Origin: Watersipora subatra
Taxonomy: Eukaryota; Bryozoa; Gymnolaemata; Cheilostomatida; Watersiporidae
NCBI RefSeq assembly: GCF_963576615.1
Contig: NC_088714.1
Coordinates: 29,260,558-29,324,557, forward strand
Direction of reading: 5' to 3'
DNA length: 64,000 bases
In this document: piece by piece, positions 1 through 11,610 of the stretch
How the letters are laid out: each line of letters begins with the position of its first letter
Numbering within the stretch: position 1 is the first letter of the stretch
Notes under the pieces: model-generated
What the model was told of the DNA's origin: nothing
Seen by the model: the letters and a program-made list of their open reading frames with translations, nothing else
Database searches by the model: none
Translations under genes and position numbers: made by a program

Positions 1-490
1 TACTCATGCACGTGAATGGAGAGTAAGCAACCATACCTTTGGGTTGTATAACATACTCTGATATATTGTGTACTCATGCAAGTGAATAAAGAGTAACCAA
101 CCATACCTTTGGGTTGTATAATATACTCGGATGTATTGTGTACTCATGCATGTGAATGGAGAGTAAGCAACCATACCTTTGGGCTGTATAATATACTCGG
201 ATGTATTGTGTACTCATGCATGTGAATGGAGAGCAAGCAACCATACCTTTGGGTTGTATAATATACTCCGATGTATCGTGTACTCATGCATGTGAATGGA
301 GAGTAACCAACCATACCTTTGGGCTGTATAATATACTCGGATGTATTGTGTACTCATACATGTGAATGGAGAGTAAGCAACCATACCTTTGGGCTGTATA
401 ATATACTCAGATGTATTGTGTACTCATGCATGTGAATGGACAGTAACCAACCATACCTTTACGTTGTATAATATACTCCGATGTATTGTG
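1..490. repeat. 70-bp minisatellite built on an exon-intron junction
   Basis: Seven copies of a 70-bp unit start at 1, 71, 141, 211, 281, 351 and 421, each beginning tactcatgca or a close variant. The array may continue past the left edge. On the minus strand each unit holds a 34-nt copy of the end of the coding exon at 457-669 plus its splice donor (AAAG|gtatgg) and 36 nt of intron-like sequence. The copy at 421-490 overlaps the real exon end. Copies differ by a few substitutions only. Confidence 0.95.
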
Positions 491-669
491 TGGCATACAG
501 TCGCTTTGAGAGTCCCTAGCAAAGAGTTGAGTAAAGCAGTTGGAAGTCACACGTGACGGATAAAACGCAGAGTAGTGGCACAAACTATCCAGAGAGCAAA
601 TCTCCCCACATTCTGACGCGCTCTTGACAGTCAAGTAGCAAATATTTTTATATGCCCCATGCACGGGTT
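457..669 (-). CDS. exon 2 of the type II membrane protein gene (PAN/apple core)
   Basis: The acceptor is cccatttgcag at 680-670 and the donor is CGTAAAG|gtatgg at 457. The exon has 213 nt and leaves phase 1. It encodes the six cysteines of the PAN/apple-like module. If the donor were missed, translation would stop at 409-407 within the next repeat copy. Confidence 0.65.
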
Positions 670-3478
670 CTGCAAATGGGTAGAAAGAATGTTATAGTGT
701 TAGTAGAAGAAATCCTCGCTTTTTCTTATGAAACTTGTAAAAAACATGGAAGAAACAGACATACAAAATTCATAGAAACATAGAATATGTGATAACCAAG
801 CAATGAGCTATCCACACCTGCAAAAACATCTAGAGACCACAGACATAGAGATACTATCAAATACACATAAATGTACAGCAATTCATAAACACGCAGACAT
901 ATATTAGAATTTATCTAAATAAAGACTTCGGATATGAGGTAAAGATTCATGTGAAGGCAATTCCTGATTGATGATATATTGATATGAAGGCGTACTCTGA
1001 AGATGCGAAGGCATCCAATATATTCGGAACAGACAAAAAAGCATCTCATAACATACATACCCATTGTTTGGACAGTGTATGCTTACCTGACAAAGCAGAG
1101 CGAGTTAGAAAATCAAACACTAGCAAAACTACAATCATGAGTGCAAACTACAAGCGTGCCTACACAATTTATGCAAGCGTGGGAAACCTTGCCAACGGGT
1201 GTCATGAATGTTAGAAGCCACGAGAGTTTAGTTTCATGAAACCACAGTTGGCCAGACTTTTCTGTTACACAATGAAAGGGTGAGGTGAAGCTCTTCTTAG
1301 ATGAAAGCATTATATAAATAGCAAAATTTCAGAAAATTAGATATCAGAAAGAAACGGAAACCAAAAAGTGATCACATTTAAATCTTGATAACCTCAGCTA
1401 TAAAATAGAGGACAATACTTCTTATTACTTGCAAATGGTTCAAGCAATTAATATCATATAATATAGGCCAATGGAATTGCATCGATTTGTACAATTTGGT
1501 CTTTTTGATTGGCAGCATATAGCTTTGTCACTATATCGCCACAACTCTTTTGTTACTTCACATATACTCTAAGCTGAGTTTATCGAGGATTGAATGAGAT
1601 GAAAGGTTTTTGGTTTCCAGATTTCTTTAACAGCAAGCTAACGCTGAAATCATTTGAATTTACCACCTGTCAATCTGGAAAACAAACAACAGTTTTATTA
1701 AAATGAACAATTTGAAATGGCATCTATAATTGTATGTACATTTGATGACAAAGATAAAAGCATTATAAATACATGGAACTGACTAAACATTAACCACATG
1801 AACCTGCTGATTCAAAGTGTCTTAAACTAAGCTTTGGATGAAACTCAAAAGAGATTTTAACAAAGGTTTCCTTCGAGTTATCAATATGGACTTTGTAACA
1901 AATGTTTTTGATATAATATTGATATTTGTGAGTTTTATAACAACAATGAAAATGAACACGAATAATGGTTCCACATAAGTTACTCTCTTTGACCTAAAGA
2001 AGCATCAAGTCGTCATCTTCATCCTATCAATCTCTGACGCTGCTCTAAGGGAAATGGCGAGTATGTTAGTAAGTGGCAGATAGGAAGTCAATATTATTTC
2101 GCTTCATTAAAACATAGATGAATTAAGGAGTTCACAAGACCAAACTGTCAACAGAGGCGCTGTTTATACTAACAAAATTGCTATATGACGCGATGGCCAT
2201 TTTTTCAAATGAATAACTCTATCACTGCATTCCATCCTCTAATCCTTCCATCCGCTAACCCATGCGTTATGCTGCCAATATGAGAGTACAATCAAAAAGA
2301 ACGTGAAAAGTTTGTCTATGGTTCTTGTGCCTGCCTTAATCCAACTGATGTTTCCACTATTTAGCAAAACTGCGGACAAGGAAAGTGCAAACGAATAGAA
2401 AATCATGCGCTGCGTTTTCATGCTCTAGCATTTGGCGACTCATGCAGTTCATTTTCAACATGAGTATACAATAAAAAAAGCATCTAATCTTTTTATACCT
2501 GTTGCTAACTTAAACCTGTTCATGCTCCTACTATCATAATAAACATGCGCGCACCATGTAATTATCAACAGAAATTATGTTAAGGTTTAAAAGCTGGCAC
2601 GAAGAACTATACCGTGATATAGGCAGTCTCACAACTCAATACTCTTGACAGGAACCATTACAGCTTTAAACACATGAACATAGACATTTTTCAATGAACT
2701 CGGATAAAGTTAAAAAGCTAAGTCTATGGAATACATACTGAACGAGCTCATGCAATACCGTGTAAACCAATTTGGTTGTTTATTGTAATAGAATAAAATG
2801 ATGTGTGGACTATATTGGTTAATCACATCATTTTCGACTTTTGTACATATGACATGTGTCCAAGTGAGAGTAGAGAGAATTCAGAGAATGTCAGATAAAT
2901 AAAAAAAGACAAATTTACTTTTTTGAATACAAATGAAAGTATGGTAACGCACTTCCTGATAAACAGCTTCAAATTCCGCACCAACAATAACATTATGTAG
3001 CATAGGTATATTCTGCTATTGTTGGGGTACAGAATAGAGAACCAAAAAATTATTCGAGAATGCAGCCAAATCGGAATAAACTGACGGCGAATACTTCCAG
3101 CCAAAAGTTTGCTAGCCCATTGGTTAACATACATGAAGCTTGATAGCACTTGCTAACTACAAATGGTGTGCTATGGAGACAGACTGCTCAGAGAATATGC
3201 ATAATGATATCCTTATAAAGAGCTAGTTTTGTTAGAATAGGCTTTTACAAAAAGGTTTGGTAACTAATCTGTGTACTAGTAAATTGTAGGGTGAGGTAAC
3301 TTCTATACAGATCCTTCTATAGACTACTAGCAAAGCCAAGATACGTACCTTCCGTGCTATAGTTGGCAGACCTGAATAAAAGCAAGACAAAGCCAGCAAA
3401 TAAACTGATGAGCAGTAGAATTCTGACAGAGAACCTCGTCAGTCTTCGAAAATATCTTCCAAAATGGCATCCAGACAT
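457..3478 (-). CDS. type II membrane protein with PAN/apple-like domain (5' part of gene, partial)
   Basis: Two minus-strand exons join in phase: 3478-3349 (43 codons plus G) and 669-457 (AA completes a Glu codon, then 70 codons plus G). The predicted N-terminus has a short basic cytosolic tail (residues 1-18, several Arg), a hydrophobic signal anchor at about 20-35 (ILLLISLFAGFVLLLF), then a luminal part with an N-glycosylation sequon (NYS). The luminal part has a CxxxCx5C core (C64, C68, C74), then C88 followed by FTQL, the pattern of PAN/apple modules. C54 and C101 may also pair. The gene continues past the left edge, so its main domain is unknown. A Golgi enzyme with this topology is possible, but that is a guess. 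The sole oddity is the minisatellite at the second donor. Confidence 0.6.
670..3348 (-). other. intron 1 of the type II membrane protein gene
   Basis: A 2.7-kb AT-rich intron. I see no further exon with matching phase and no recognisable transposon. Two weakly similar segments near 2260-2370 and 2450-2540 may be an old duplication. Confidence 0.5.
3349..3478 (-). CDS. exon 1 of the type II membrane protein gene
   Basis: The ATG is at 3478-3476 and is the first Met of the hydrophobic signal-anchor frame. The exon ends GAA G|gtacgt at 3349, a strong donor in phase 1. A possible acceptor (cttttctaag) lies about 9 nt before the ATG, so an upstream non-coding exon may exist. Confidence 0.65.
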
Positions 3479-5419
3479 GGCGTCGACCTTAGAAAAGCCT
3501 AAAACAATGTCAGTGGATAGGCATTAGTTTCCTTTCCTACAAAGCTATCTAGACAGAATTCTTGAACAGAGAACTCCTAACAAAGTTTTTATAAAGAAGA
3601 AAGAAACATTGATCCTGATAACTTTAAAAGACTGGGTAAACATCATCTATTGATAAGTAGAGCTGGTTTGCTAGATTGCACTCTTGTCACTTCGGTGAAT
3701 TTATTGTTGACCACTCAAATATTTAGACAAAATACAAATTGTAAACGAGAAAACCAGACTCATATTGTATTTGATGAAGAAACTACAGGATTTTACCAAA
3801 TCTGTTGCAACTTACACATAAGAATGCTGGAGTAAGGATAGTCTTCTCATGAAATGTGGGAAAAAATGTGAGAAATCGTGAGAAATCCTTTCTAGAATGG
3901 ATGGCTGTAATATTACGTGAAAACGGTAATATAGAGTAATTCAACAATATAACGATTGATTCTTTTTATGGCCTCTGCCCTAGATGTTACATATTATTAT
4001 TATTTGATAAACCAATGCTGTTTTTCTTGATAAGCATAAAATATATCAATTTCAAACAATTAATCGTTGAACAGAGCAATTAACAAACACTGCAGTAAAA
4101 AAATGAACAGTTCGCAATAATGAAGTCTTTACAATCATGGAAGGCATCGCTGCGATACATAATGCTGGAAGACTTCCTATCTTAAACCAATTACAAACTC
4201 TGGAGCTGATTTATTAGTTGTACAGACTTTGGATGGAAAAAGACCACAAACCCATGTTTACATGGCCTGAGTAACTTCAGTATGCTAGAAGGCTGTTGAG
4301 ATATTTCGTGCCAAGTAGGAATGCTTAGAAAAAGTATAACATAAACTATGTAATAGTGTGACCTAGATGCAGGCATCACTAAAAGCAACAATTATGAGAA
4401 AATTATATTTTTATTCATTTGATTACCGTATTCATTAAATAACTGAACCTACCAGCTGTACAGATTCCTACTGGACTGGTGCTGACCTCTTCCTTTGCTT
4501 AACTCTTCTAGTATACAAATTTTTTTTACTAAAACTGATTGTCGTTCATGCGACCTTTGAAGTAATATTTGTTTAGCAAGTATTAAATTCTGTTGCTGTT
4601 TTGTAGTATAAAAAACGGCAATAAGGAAAACAAAAAGAAAATTCCGATCATGTATCCTGACTGAGTTAGTCAAAAAACTTGCAAAACGTAAAGTTTAAAG
4701 TTTACGGCTACTTTACACTTCACTTTAAGTGAATTGTAAAGTGTTCCTGAACTTAAAGTGAATCTGCTTTAACAAGTTTTGTTTTGAGGAGTACATAACT
4801 CCTCAAATCCTCAAAGAGTACATCACTCGTCTTGGAAAGATCGTTAAAGTGCAACTCCAAATTGTTGAACTGGTAGGGTATGAACTCGTCAGCAGAGGTC
4901 AACTTTGGAATAATTTGAGGCATGAAAACCCAGTAATAAAGTGGGAAAGAGGCTCTATAATGCCTAAACTTTCTGTAATGCACTTTGTAGAGGCTTTAAG
5001 CCTTCTTACAAGGATTAATTATACAAAAAGACAACACTCTGAACATGAATCTAACTGCTTTAAGAATATAATAAAAATACAAAGAATAATCTAGATAAGA
5101 AGCGTTAACCTGTACTATGATTAAAGTTATTGTGATCAGTTTAAAAAAAACTATGCAGCATAGCAAAACACCTTCATAGCTGGTGTTTCTTTTTTCTATA
5201 AAAATAACTATTGATGAAAAAAACTATGAATTTGTGGAAATTGACTCACCCACATCATATGATCATAAGGCATTTTAAAAATTAAGGAGCAGTGGCACAC
5301 TATTCAATTTTTGATGTAAAATCGATGTTTACAAACTAAACAACTGCATCATAGAAGGAAAAGAGTGCGAATGCATAGTATAGGCACCCTAACAAAGAAA
5401 ATCAAAACGGATTGTTAGC
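3479..5419. other. no confirmed gene
   Basis: Upstream flank of the minus-strand gene. Besides the candidate exon at 4450-4675 there is a 76-codon open stretch on the minus strand (4983-4753) with no known motif, and a small imperfect palindrome of ctttaa/ttaaag motifs at about 4690-4775. Confidence 0.4.
4450..4675 (-). other. candidate exon of unknown gene
   Basis: On the minus strand an acceptor with branch-like sequence (gactaactcag) is followed by about 74 open codons and a donor (AGCTG|gtaggt). The peptide has a hydrophobic stretch (NFLFVFLIAVFYT) and a Lys/Glu-rich tail. It does not splice in frame to the exon at 3349-3478, so it is not shown to belong to that gene. It could be chance. 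Confidence 0.2.
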
Positions 5420-6480
5420 TACTATTACATTAATTTTCAGAGACTACCAAGGTGCCATAAATTTTGTCATATGCCGACAATGATATATATGATATAATAT
5501 ATCATTTCATTATCTACATATAACAACATTATAGCATAAGACATTTATTACCCGGACAACGCGGGCTTTCAGCTAGTTATATTGTATATAATATAATATC
5601 TCATATATAACTAGTTGAATGCGTGGCATTGCCCGGGTATAACATATTGATACAAACTGGTATGGCAATAGACTGGCGAATGGGAGGGTCCAAGATCAAA
5701 TTCTCCCTGCTACGGATTCTCTATTCCAAGATTTTAATAGCTATAGCTGGACAAACACAGCCACAAACTTTGAGAAATATATATATAGATTTCGAATCAA
5801 AAATTATTATTTTGAAACAAGTTAACATTTTTAAAACAAAGTGTAAGCATCATTTGCTTGACCGGTTGCGTTCTGATTGCTGCTTCAGTTTGAAACCATT
5901 ACATATTTTTCTGCCTGTTCAATACCTTCCACAGTGTCTGCTGACCTCAACTCCTTTTCTGAACAGCTGAGCTAATCGATACTAGCGCCCAAATAATTTT
6001 TAGCAGAGCAAAACTTATACGCGATGCACTTTAAAAAACATGTATACACTTCTCGAGCAAATGAAGAGAAACCCAGAGTAACCAAAATAGCCTCAAAATT
6101 TTAGCCTTAACATACGTACGTAGCAGCACAAATTCCATCAAAAATGCAAAAACTTTTCCATATACACCGAAGTATGAAGACCACATCACAAAAATGAACT
6201 ACTATTAGCCTGTTACAGTTACTAATTATTTCTATGGTGCTGCATTCAAAGTTTTAATGAAAAAAAAACTGTTAAAACTTCAAATTGAGAATGCACTTCG
6301 GATACGAACAGAAACGACGAACGAATTATTTGTTATTGATGTAATCGAGTCATTATTTCAGGGGTCCCTGACCTTTTCTTGCTGGAGTACCCTTTCAGAG
6401 TTAGAAAGCAAGCCATGTACCCCCAGCAACATTGCAAAGATTTCACGAGTTGGAAATACCGAACCACATTATTAATTCAT
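5420..6480. repeat. old dispersed repeat related to 50.2-50.7 kb
   Basis: It shares runs with 50,240-50,680 in the same orientation, for example ttcaataccttccaca, gcagagcaaaac-like and ttgttattgatgtaa. At 5545-5640 lie two inverted copies of a 'ctagttgaatgc..gcattgcccgggta' type hairpin. This hairpin also recurs in weaker form near 34,960 and 44,975. The 115-codon open stretch at 5623-5970 is translated repeat, not a host gene. Confidence 0.6.
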
Positions 6481-6594
6481 TATCGATTAATTCAAACACT
6501 CTCTTCTATTTACACATATTGCATGTATTGAAAAATGAAAAAAAGTTCAAATGATTGTATTCCTGTTGGCGATTATATGTAATAGGTGTATCTG

Positions 6595-6849
6595 CTATAC
6601 TAGTCTTACTAAGTGTGATGGCAGCCGCTGCCTTGAACTTGTCAGGCTTTGTACAATGGGTTCTGTCTTGGAAAGAGCAACTCCGAGGTCATTATCCACA
6701 TTTAATGCCAATCGATATCGGTTTTTCAGAAAAAAAGAAAAGAGAAACCTTGCTCACACTTGTGAGTACTAGGAAATATAAGCAATACTCGTAATACAAC
6801 TCTTGACAAGCATGGGTATGAAGTAACCATTGCACCCTAGAACATGGTG
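6595..6849 (-). pseudogene. hAT transposase, C-terminal fragment
   Basis: Read on the minus strand, this matches the C-terminal dimerisation region of ZBED5/SCAND3-type hAT transposases. A 'SYPCLSRVVLRVLL' block is followed by 'HKCEQGFS', then a Lys/Arg-rich segment and 'VALSKTEP', ending near SRQRLPSH. Stops and at least one frameshift break it. Its other part lies beyond the LTR retrotransposon at 12,934-13,115. Confidence 0.7.
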
Positions 6850-6854
6850 AGATT

Positions 6855-7034
6855 TGTTGTGTTTACATTTTATGCTGTTTCCTGTCTAGTGATGCGCACA
6901 TGCGCTCATGTTACGTGTGTTGAATGCTCTTCCTGTTAGTAATAAAATGCGAAATCGAGAACGATATAATTTATCCAGTGAATACTAGTGGATCTAGTGA
7001 ATAACAATTAACATCCATAGTGCTGTACATAAAA
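6855..7034 (+). repeat. 5' LTR
   Basis: It starts tgttgtgtttacat and ends tgctgtacataaaa, and has a near-identical partner at 12,747-12,928. It contains AATAAA near 6942. The end is uncertain by five bases: a canonical ACA end would be 7029, but both LTRs share the following taaaa, and the target duplication fits 7034. Confidence 0.85.
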
Positions 7035-7052
7035 TTGGCGACGAGGAGGTTG
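7035..7052 (+). other. primer binding site
   Basis: ttggcgacgaggagg follows the 5' LTR at the place where a tRNA 3' end would prime minus-strand synthesis. The matching tRNA was not identified. Confidence 0.6.
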
Positions 7053-7068
7053 TTACCTGCATTTTTAT

Positions 7069-7461
7069 GTGACAGTAATGGTTGCTGGACTTTCAATACC
7101 AAATTTTGAGGAGGGGACAGAAGTTGAATCTTATTTGGAAAGGCTTGATTGTCACTTTGCAGTAGCGGGTACTGAAGACGGTAAGAAAGTGCCTGTACTG
7201 CTTATGGGCATTAGTGCTGCGCAATATCAGACTCTAAGAGATTTGGTTTCACCTAAAGTGCCCAGGAAAGTTGCGCTAGATGACCTAAAGGCTCACTTGA
7301 TCAGTCACTACGGGAAACCGAGAAACCAACGTTTGGAGAAAACGCAGTTCCGTATGACTACCAGAAAGGATGGAGAGTCCATAGCTGATTTTGATGTTCG
7401 TATAAGGAAAGCAGCCAGATACTGTAATTTTGCTGGAACTTTGGAAGACATTTTATTATAA
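7069..7461 (+). pseudogene. gag: gag (capsid) remnant
   Basis: 130 open codons follow the primer site. The segment has the helical Ty3/gypsy capsid pattern (PNFEEGTEVESYLERLD, later ADFDVRIRKAARYCNF), of the retrotransposon gag family. It ends at a stop before the zinc knuckles, which lie in other frames further on. Truncated and inactive. Confidence 0.8.
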
Positions 7462-7699
7462 CAGTTTATTTCTTGAGTTGATTATGCAGCTTAAACATGC
7501 AAGTTAGTAGAGAATAGTGATGTCAAGACATTGGCTGCGGCTGCAAAAGTGGCTGGTACTGTCGAGCTACTTAATGGAGGAGCTTCGTACACTATGCCTG
7601 GTGCTACTGCTGTTGTAGTTACTGGTGTTATTGCTAGAGTGAGTCACCCTAAACCTACCATTCATCACCGAATGCTGAACATGGTAACAGTAGAGATAG

Positions 7700-7860
7700 T
7701 AGGAAGGTGTGCTTTAGATGTTCTAGGACTGGGCACAAGGCCAATGATGAAAGCTGCCCTGCACGTGAAAAAACATGCCGGACATGTCAGCTGGAAGGCC
7801 CTTTTGCTGTAGCCAAGTACTGTCGGAAGAAGAAGCCAGCGTCAAAGACTAATGCTATAC
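7700..7860 (+). pseudogene. nucleocapsid zinc-knuckle remnant
   Basis: A first knuckle-like motif CFRCSRTGH is followed by a second degenerate one beginning CRTC, in which the His is lost. A Lys-rich tail follows. The frame is disconnected from gag upstream. Confidence 0.7.
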
Positions 7861-7959
7861 GTGAGGAGCCTGTTGACACTGATGCTATTACTCAAGATTC
7901 TCTTTCTGCTGTTGACAATTACATAGGACATCAGTTCACAGTTCACAGTTGGTAACGAA

Positions 7960-8441
7960 CTGTGTGGTACTAAGACTCCTAAGTGTAATGGTATTGTCAG
8001 ACGTAAGATTTTATGGTTTCTAATTGATTCAGGAGCAGTGGACAATGATATTGATATACGTACTTACCATGAGGTAGGCAGGAACACTCAATTGAAACCT
8101 GCTACTAAGAGACTATATGCATTTGATCAATCCATTCCATTAACTTTATTACATCAACTTGATACCTTGATTAGTGTTAATGGCAACACTACTACTGCTA
8201 TGTTCTTTGTTTTTGCTGGTAATGCTTGCAACTTACTGAGCGCTGATACTGCTAGCAAACTTCATGCTTTGACTGTAGACCCTAATTTTTGTAGTTTGAT
8301 GAAGACTAACAATGCTGATTTAGAGACTTTTGTAAAGGCTAAGTACCCAGAATGCTTTGTTGGTGTTGATAAGCTGAAAAACGTTTTGGTAAAGCTTCAT
8401 ATAGATCCTAATTGTGAGCCTGTAACTAGACATGCACAATT
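7960..8441 (+). pseudogene. pol: aspartic protease and N-terminal pol remnant
   Basis: The aspartic protease active-site motif LIDSGA is encoded at about 8018-8035. The open frame continues toward the RT linker and is cut at about 8441 by a foreign segment. It lacks a start codon of its own. Confidence 0.75.
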
Positions 8442-8930
8442 TTTCTCTCCATGCGATTTCGGTTATAGACCTCAACTTCAATCGAACACCGTTTATAACA
8501 GACACACATGACGACTCACCACGGTGTCAAACGATGTCATAATTGCTTGCGGTTAACCTGACACTGAGGCCACCTGAACATCCTCATTTCATGAACCTCA
8601 TTTTCAGATTTGTGTAATGAAATATAAATAGCTTTCGAGAATGGATGGGATATCTGCATATATGTAAAGCAATGATTAAAAAATCTCTCAAGAGAAAATA
8701 GTGTCAACTTTAATGGAAGATTCTGTGTATCCGGTCAAAGCATGCAGGCGCAGTATTTATGATATGGAATTGGAAGCCGTACCAAAAAATCGCACCTCAA
8801 ACTCGCACCGGTTAAACGGAGTTTCCGGTTTTGTCCGATGTCAGAAAATAAAAGATTCGACTCGATTTAATAGAAACTAACCGTAACCACTGGATCAAAC
8901 CGAAACACCATGCTGGCCTACCTGTAGCCC
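8442..8930. mobile_element. about 0.48-kb insertion inside pol
   Basis: The pol reading frame stops matching at 8441 and resumes near 8931. The sequence between shows no pol similarity. The bases caat occur at both edges (cacaat at 8436-8441 and cccaat near 8926-8931) and may be a short target duplication. I could not recognise terminal repeats or a family. Confidence 0.5.
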
Positions 8931-9600
8931 AATCAGCCCATCGTTTGCCCTTCAGTTACAGAGATAAAGTAAAGAAGGCTTTGTTTAAGTTGATTGATGA
9001 GGATATTATAGAGCTAGTTCAAGGTGTAGCGTCGATTTAGGTTAGTCCGTTGGTAGTTGTCCTCAAAGAGGATAGTGACGTTCGCTTTTGCATTGATATG
9101 CATAGGGCTAATACAGCTATAGTTAGGGAGCGTTAGCCTGTTCCAACAACTCAGAAGATGTTGGCTGAACTAAACGGTGCTCAGGTGTTCTCCAAACTTG
9201 ATTTGAGGCAAGGTTTCTTGCAGTGTGAGCTTGAGCATTTGTAAGTCACACAGGTTTGTTTCGCAATGTCTCAGCTGCACCAGAGGTTTTTCAATACACA
9301 ATTCAAAAGATTCTCTGTGGGCTAAGTGGTGTTTTGAATATGGCAGATGATATAGTTGTTTTTGGTGAGGGCTATGATCAGCATAGAGAGCGTTTGTTGC
9401 AAGTCATGGCACGTTTATTGGAATGTGGGATAACATTGAATAGTCCTAAATGTAGCTTTGGTTTGAGTTCTATAAAGTTTATAGGTCACATCTTGCCCAA
9501 GGATGGTGTTTCCCTAGACCCGTCTAAGATAAAGTCGATTCAGGCTGCTAGAAGGCCAGAAGCGGTGACCGAGTTGAGAGGTTTTTTCAGGTTTGGTTCA
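8931..9600 (+). pseudogene. pol: reverse transcriptase remnant
   Basis: RT blocks are visible: the N-terminal linker, 'SPLVVVLKED', 'SKLDLRQGF' and the catalytic 'MADDIVVFG' at about 9340-9366. In-frame stops occur near 9039, 9136 and 9243. The part expected between SKLDLRQGF and SAAPEVFQ is shortened, which removes core fold residues. Confidence 0.85.
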
Positions 9601-10429
9601 ATCTGTAGGCCGATACGTTTGTGACCTTGTTAGAGTTGCTGCTCCTCTTTGGGAGCTGACTAAAAAATCTGTAACATTTAGATGGTCAAAAGTACACCAA
9701 GACTCATTTGATAAAGTCAAGAAGCTTATGGGTGCTTTTCATACTCTTGCATATTATAATGAAGATGCCCCAACGGTAGTCGTAACAGATGCTAGTCCTG
9801 TTGGGCTAGGTTGTGTGCTGTACCAGACTCAAAATAGAGTGTCTAGAGTTGTTGCCTATGAACACAGACGCCTGTCAGACATAAAGTCTAAATACTCTCA
9901 AATAGAGCGTGAAGCTCTGGGCCTCATTTGGGCTTGTGAACACTTTATGATGTACCTGGTTGGTATTAAGTTTCACTTAGTCACAGATCACAAAGCTCTA
10001 GTTAGTATTTTCGGTAACCCGAAGTCCAAACCATCTCCCCGATTAGAGCACTGGAGTCTAAGATGGCAAGCTTTTGACTTTGTACTTGAATATAGACCGG
10101 GCTGCAATAATATTGCCGACTCCCTTTCACGTCTAAGTGTGTCTAAGGATGACGTAGTTGAGTATCTGTGTGATGATTCATATATCTGCTCTGTGACTGA
10201 GGCTGCTATTCCAAATGCTATGAATCGGTCTGACATTCAAGAAGCAGCAAACTTTTGCCAGGAGACGCAGATGATTCATCAGGCTCTCAAGTCTGGAGAT
10301 TGGAGCCTGTGCTCTGCTATAGTTAAGTCTCTGAGAAATGAGCTTAGTAGCTGTGATGGTGTCGTACTACGAGTAGATCGTATTTTTGTTCCTGCTAACC
10401 TTCGAGAGGATTTTGGGTTTAGCCCATGA
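9593..10429 (+). pseudogene. pol: RNase H and connection domain remnant
   Basis: A 278-codon open frame holds the RNase H motifs: 'VTDASPVGLG' (catalytic Asp near 9788), 'YSQIEREALG' (Glu) and 'VTDHKALV' (Asp), then the tether 'YRPGCNNIADSLSR'. A frameshift near 9600 separates it from RT. This is the best preserved pol segment. Confidence 0.9.
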
Positions 10430-11467
10430 GAGACATTAGAGCATACTCAAAACCAAAAAGAGATCATGTCTGAAGGTTTGGTGGCCTGAAATTGACAAGG
10501 ATGCTGAGGTTTTGTGTCGCAAGTGTTTTTCATGTCAGATAGCTTGTAATAGTGATCATTCTACTCCTACTACCCCAACCAATTTGCCCCAGGGTCCTAG
10601 GAAATTCTGCAGCGTACCTTTCTTGGGTCCTTTGCCTGATGGTAGATCTGTACTGGTGATCATTGATTATTATGGTAGGCTATTTGAAGTTTGTTTTCTA
10701 AAAAGCCCCACGTCTAGAAAAGTTATATCCTTTCTTGAGAGAATGTTTGCTATATATGGCTACCCAGAGATGTTAAGGTCTGATAATGGACCACAATTTA
10801 TCTTTCAGGAGTTTGACTTTTCCCTTGCTCAGTGTGGTATTCAGTGGATTTCTATGAAACCCATCTAGCCTCAAGGCCTCAAGCAAATGGTGAGGTGGAG
10901 AGGGCAAATCGCATTATTCTGAAGGTTCTTACGATTGCAAGGTCAGAAGGAAAAGACTTGGAAAGGGCTATGATGGAATTTTCTATGGCTTATAAGGCTA
11001 CACCACATGTGGCGACAGGTAGAACCCCCTATTCTCTGATGTTTGGCCGGAAAATGAAGACCAAACTTCCTGTGGTTACCGATTGCATAAAGAGCACGGA
11101 TGAAGAGGTATCGGACTCCGATGCCCTGTATAAGTATAAGATGAAAGAGTCTGCAGATAGAGGTACAAGAGATCACTTCATATCCCAAGGTGATACGGTA
11201 CTTGTGAGGCAGGAGAATAGAGGCAAGCTGGACACTGCTTATAGTTCAGAGCCATTCCAGGTAGTCGATGTTCAAGGATCAAACATGGTATGTGCTAGTT
11301 CTTCTGGTAAGGTATTGAGACGTCATGTGTCAGTAGCTAAGAAGTTGAATTCTGGTTTTGAGAAATCTGAAGAGTTTCAGGCTGACTGCAATCCTAGCCC
11401 TAGTTGTAGTCCGATTCCACGTGAACGTAAATTACCAGTTCGATTTAAAGACTTTGTGATAGATTGA
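10430..11467 (+). pseudogene. pol: integrase remnant
   Basis: The zinc-binding end (CRKCFSCQ) is followed by the catalytic core, in which the three acidic sites sit in 'VIIDYYG', 'RSDNGPQF' and 'NGEVERAN'. The region is split into two frames that overlap at 10,832-10,868, so at least one frameshift is present. The C-terminal half (211 codons) ends at 11,467. Confidence 0.88.
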
Positions 11468-11610
11468 AGAATTTAATACATTCATTCTGGGTATCTTGGT
11501 TTTGGTATTTGTACAGTAGTCTAGCTGAGTTATTGTGCTAATTTGCATTTATTCAGTTCCACTTATTGCATAATATAGAAGGCTCAATTAGTACTCAAGT
11601 TTTGCATAGG

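Noticed and set aside
1-490. CRISPR-like array of regular repeats
   Set aside because: The units are head-to-tail with no unique spacers, and the genome is eukaryotic.
4753-4983. 76-codon minus-strand frame next to the 4.7-kb palindrome
   Set aside because: No motif, no splice partner and no family recognised.
5623-5970. 115-codon open frame as a host gene
   Set aside because: It begins in the 'gcattgcccgggta' dispersed repeat and shares sequence with the 50-kb repeat.
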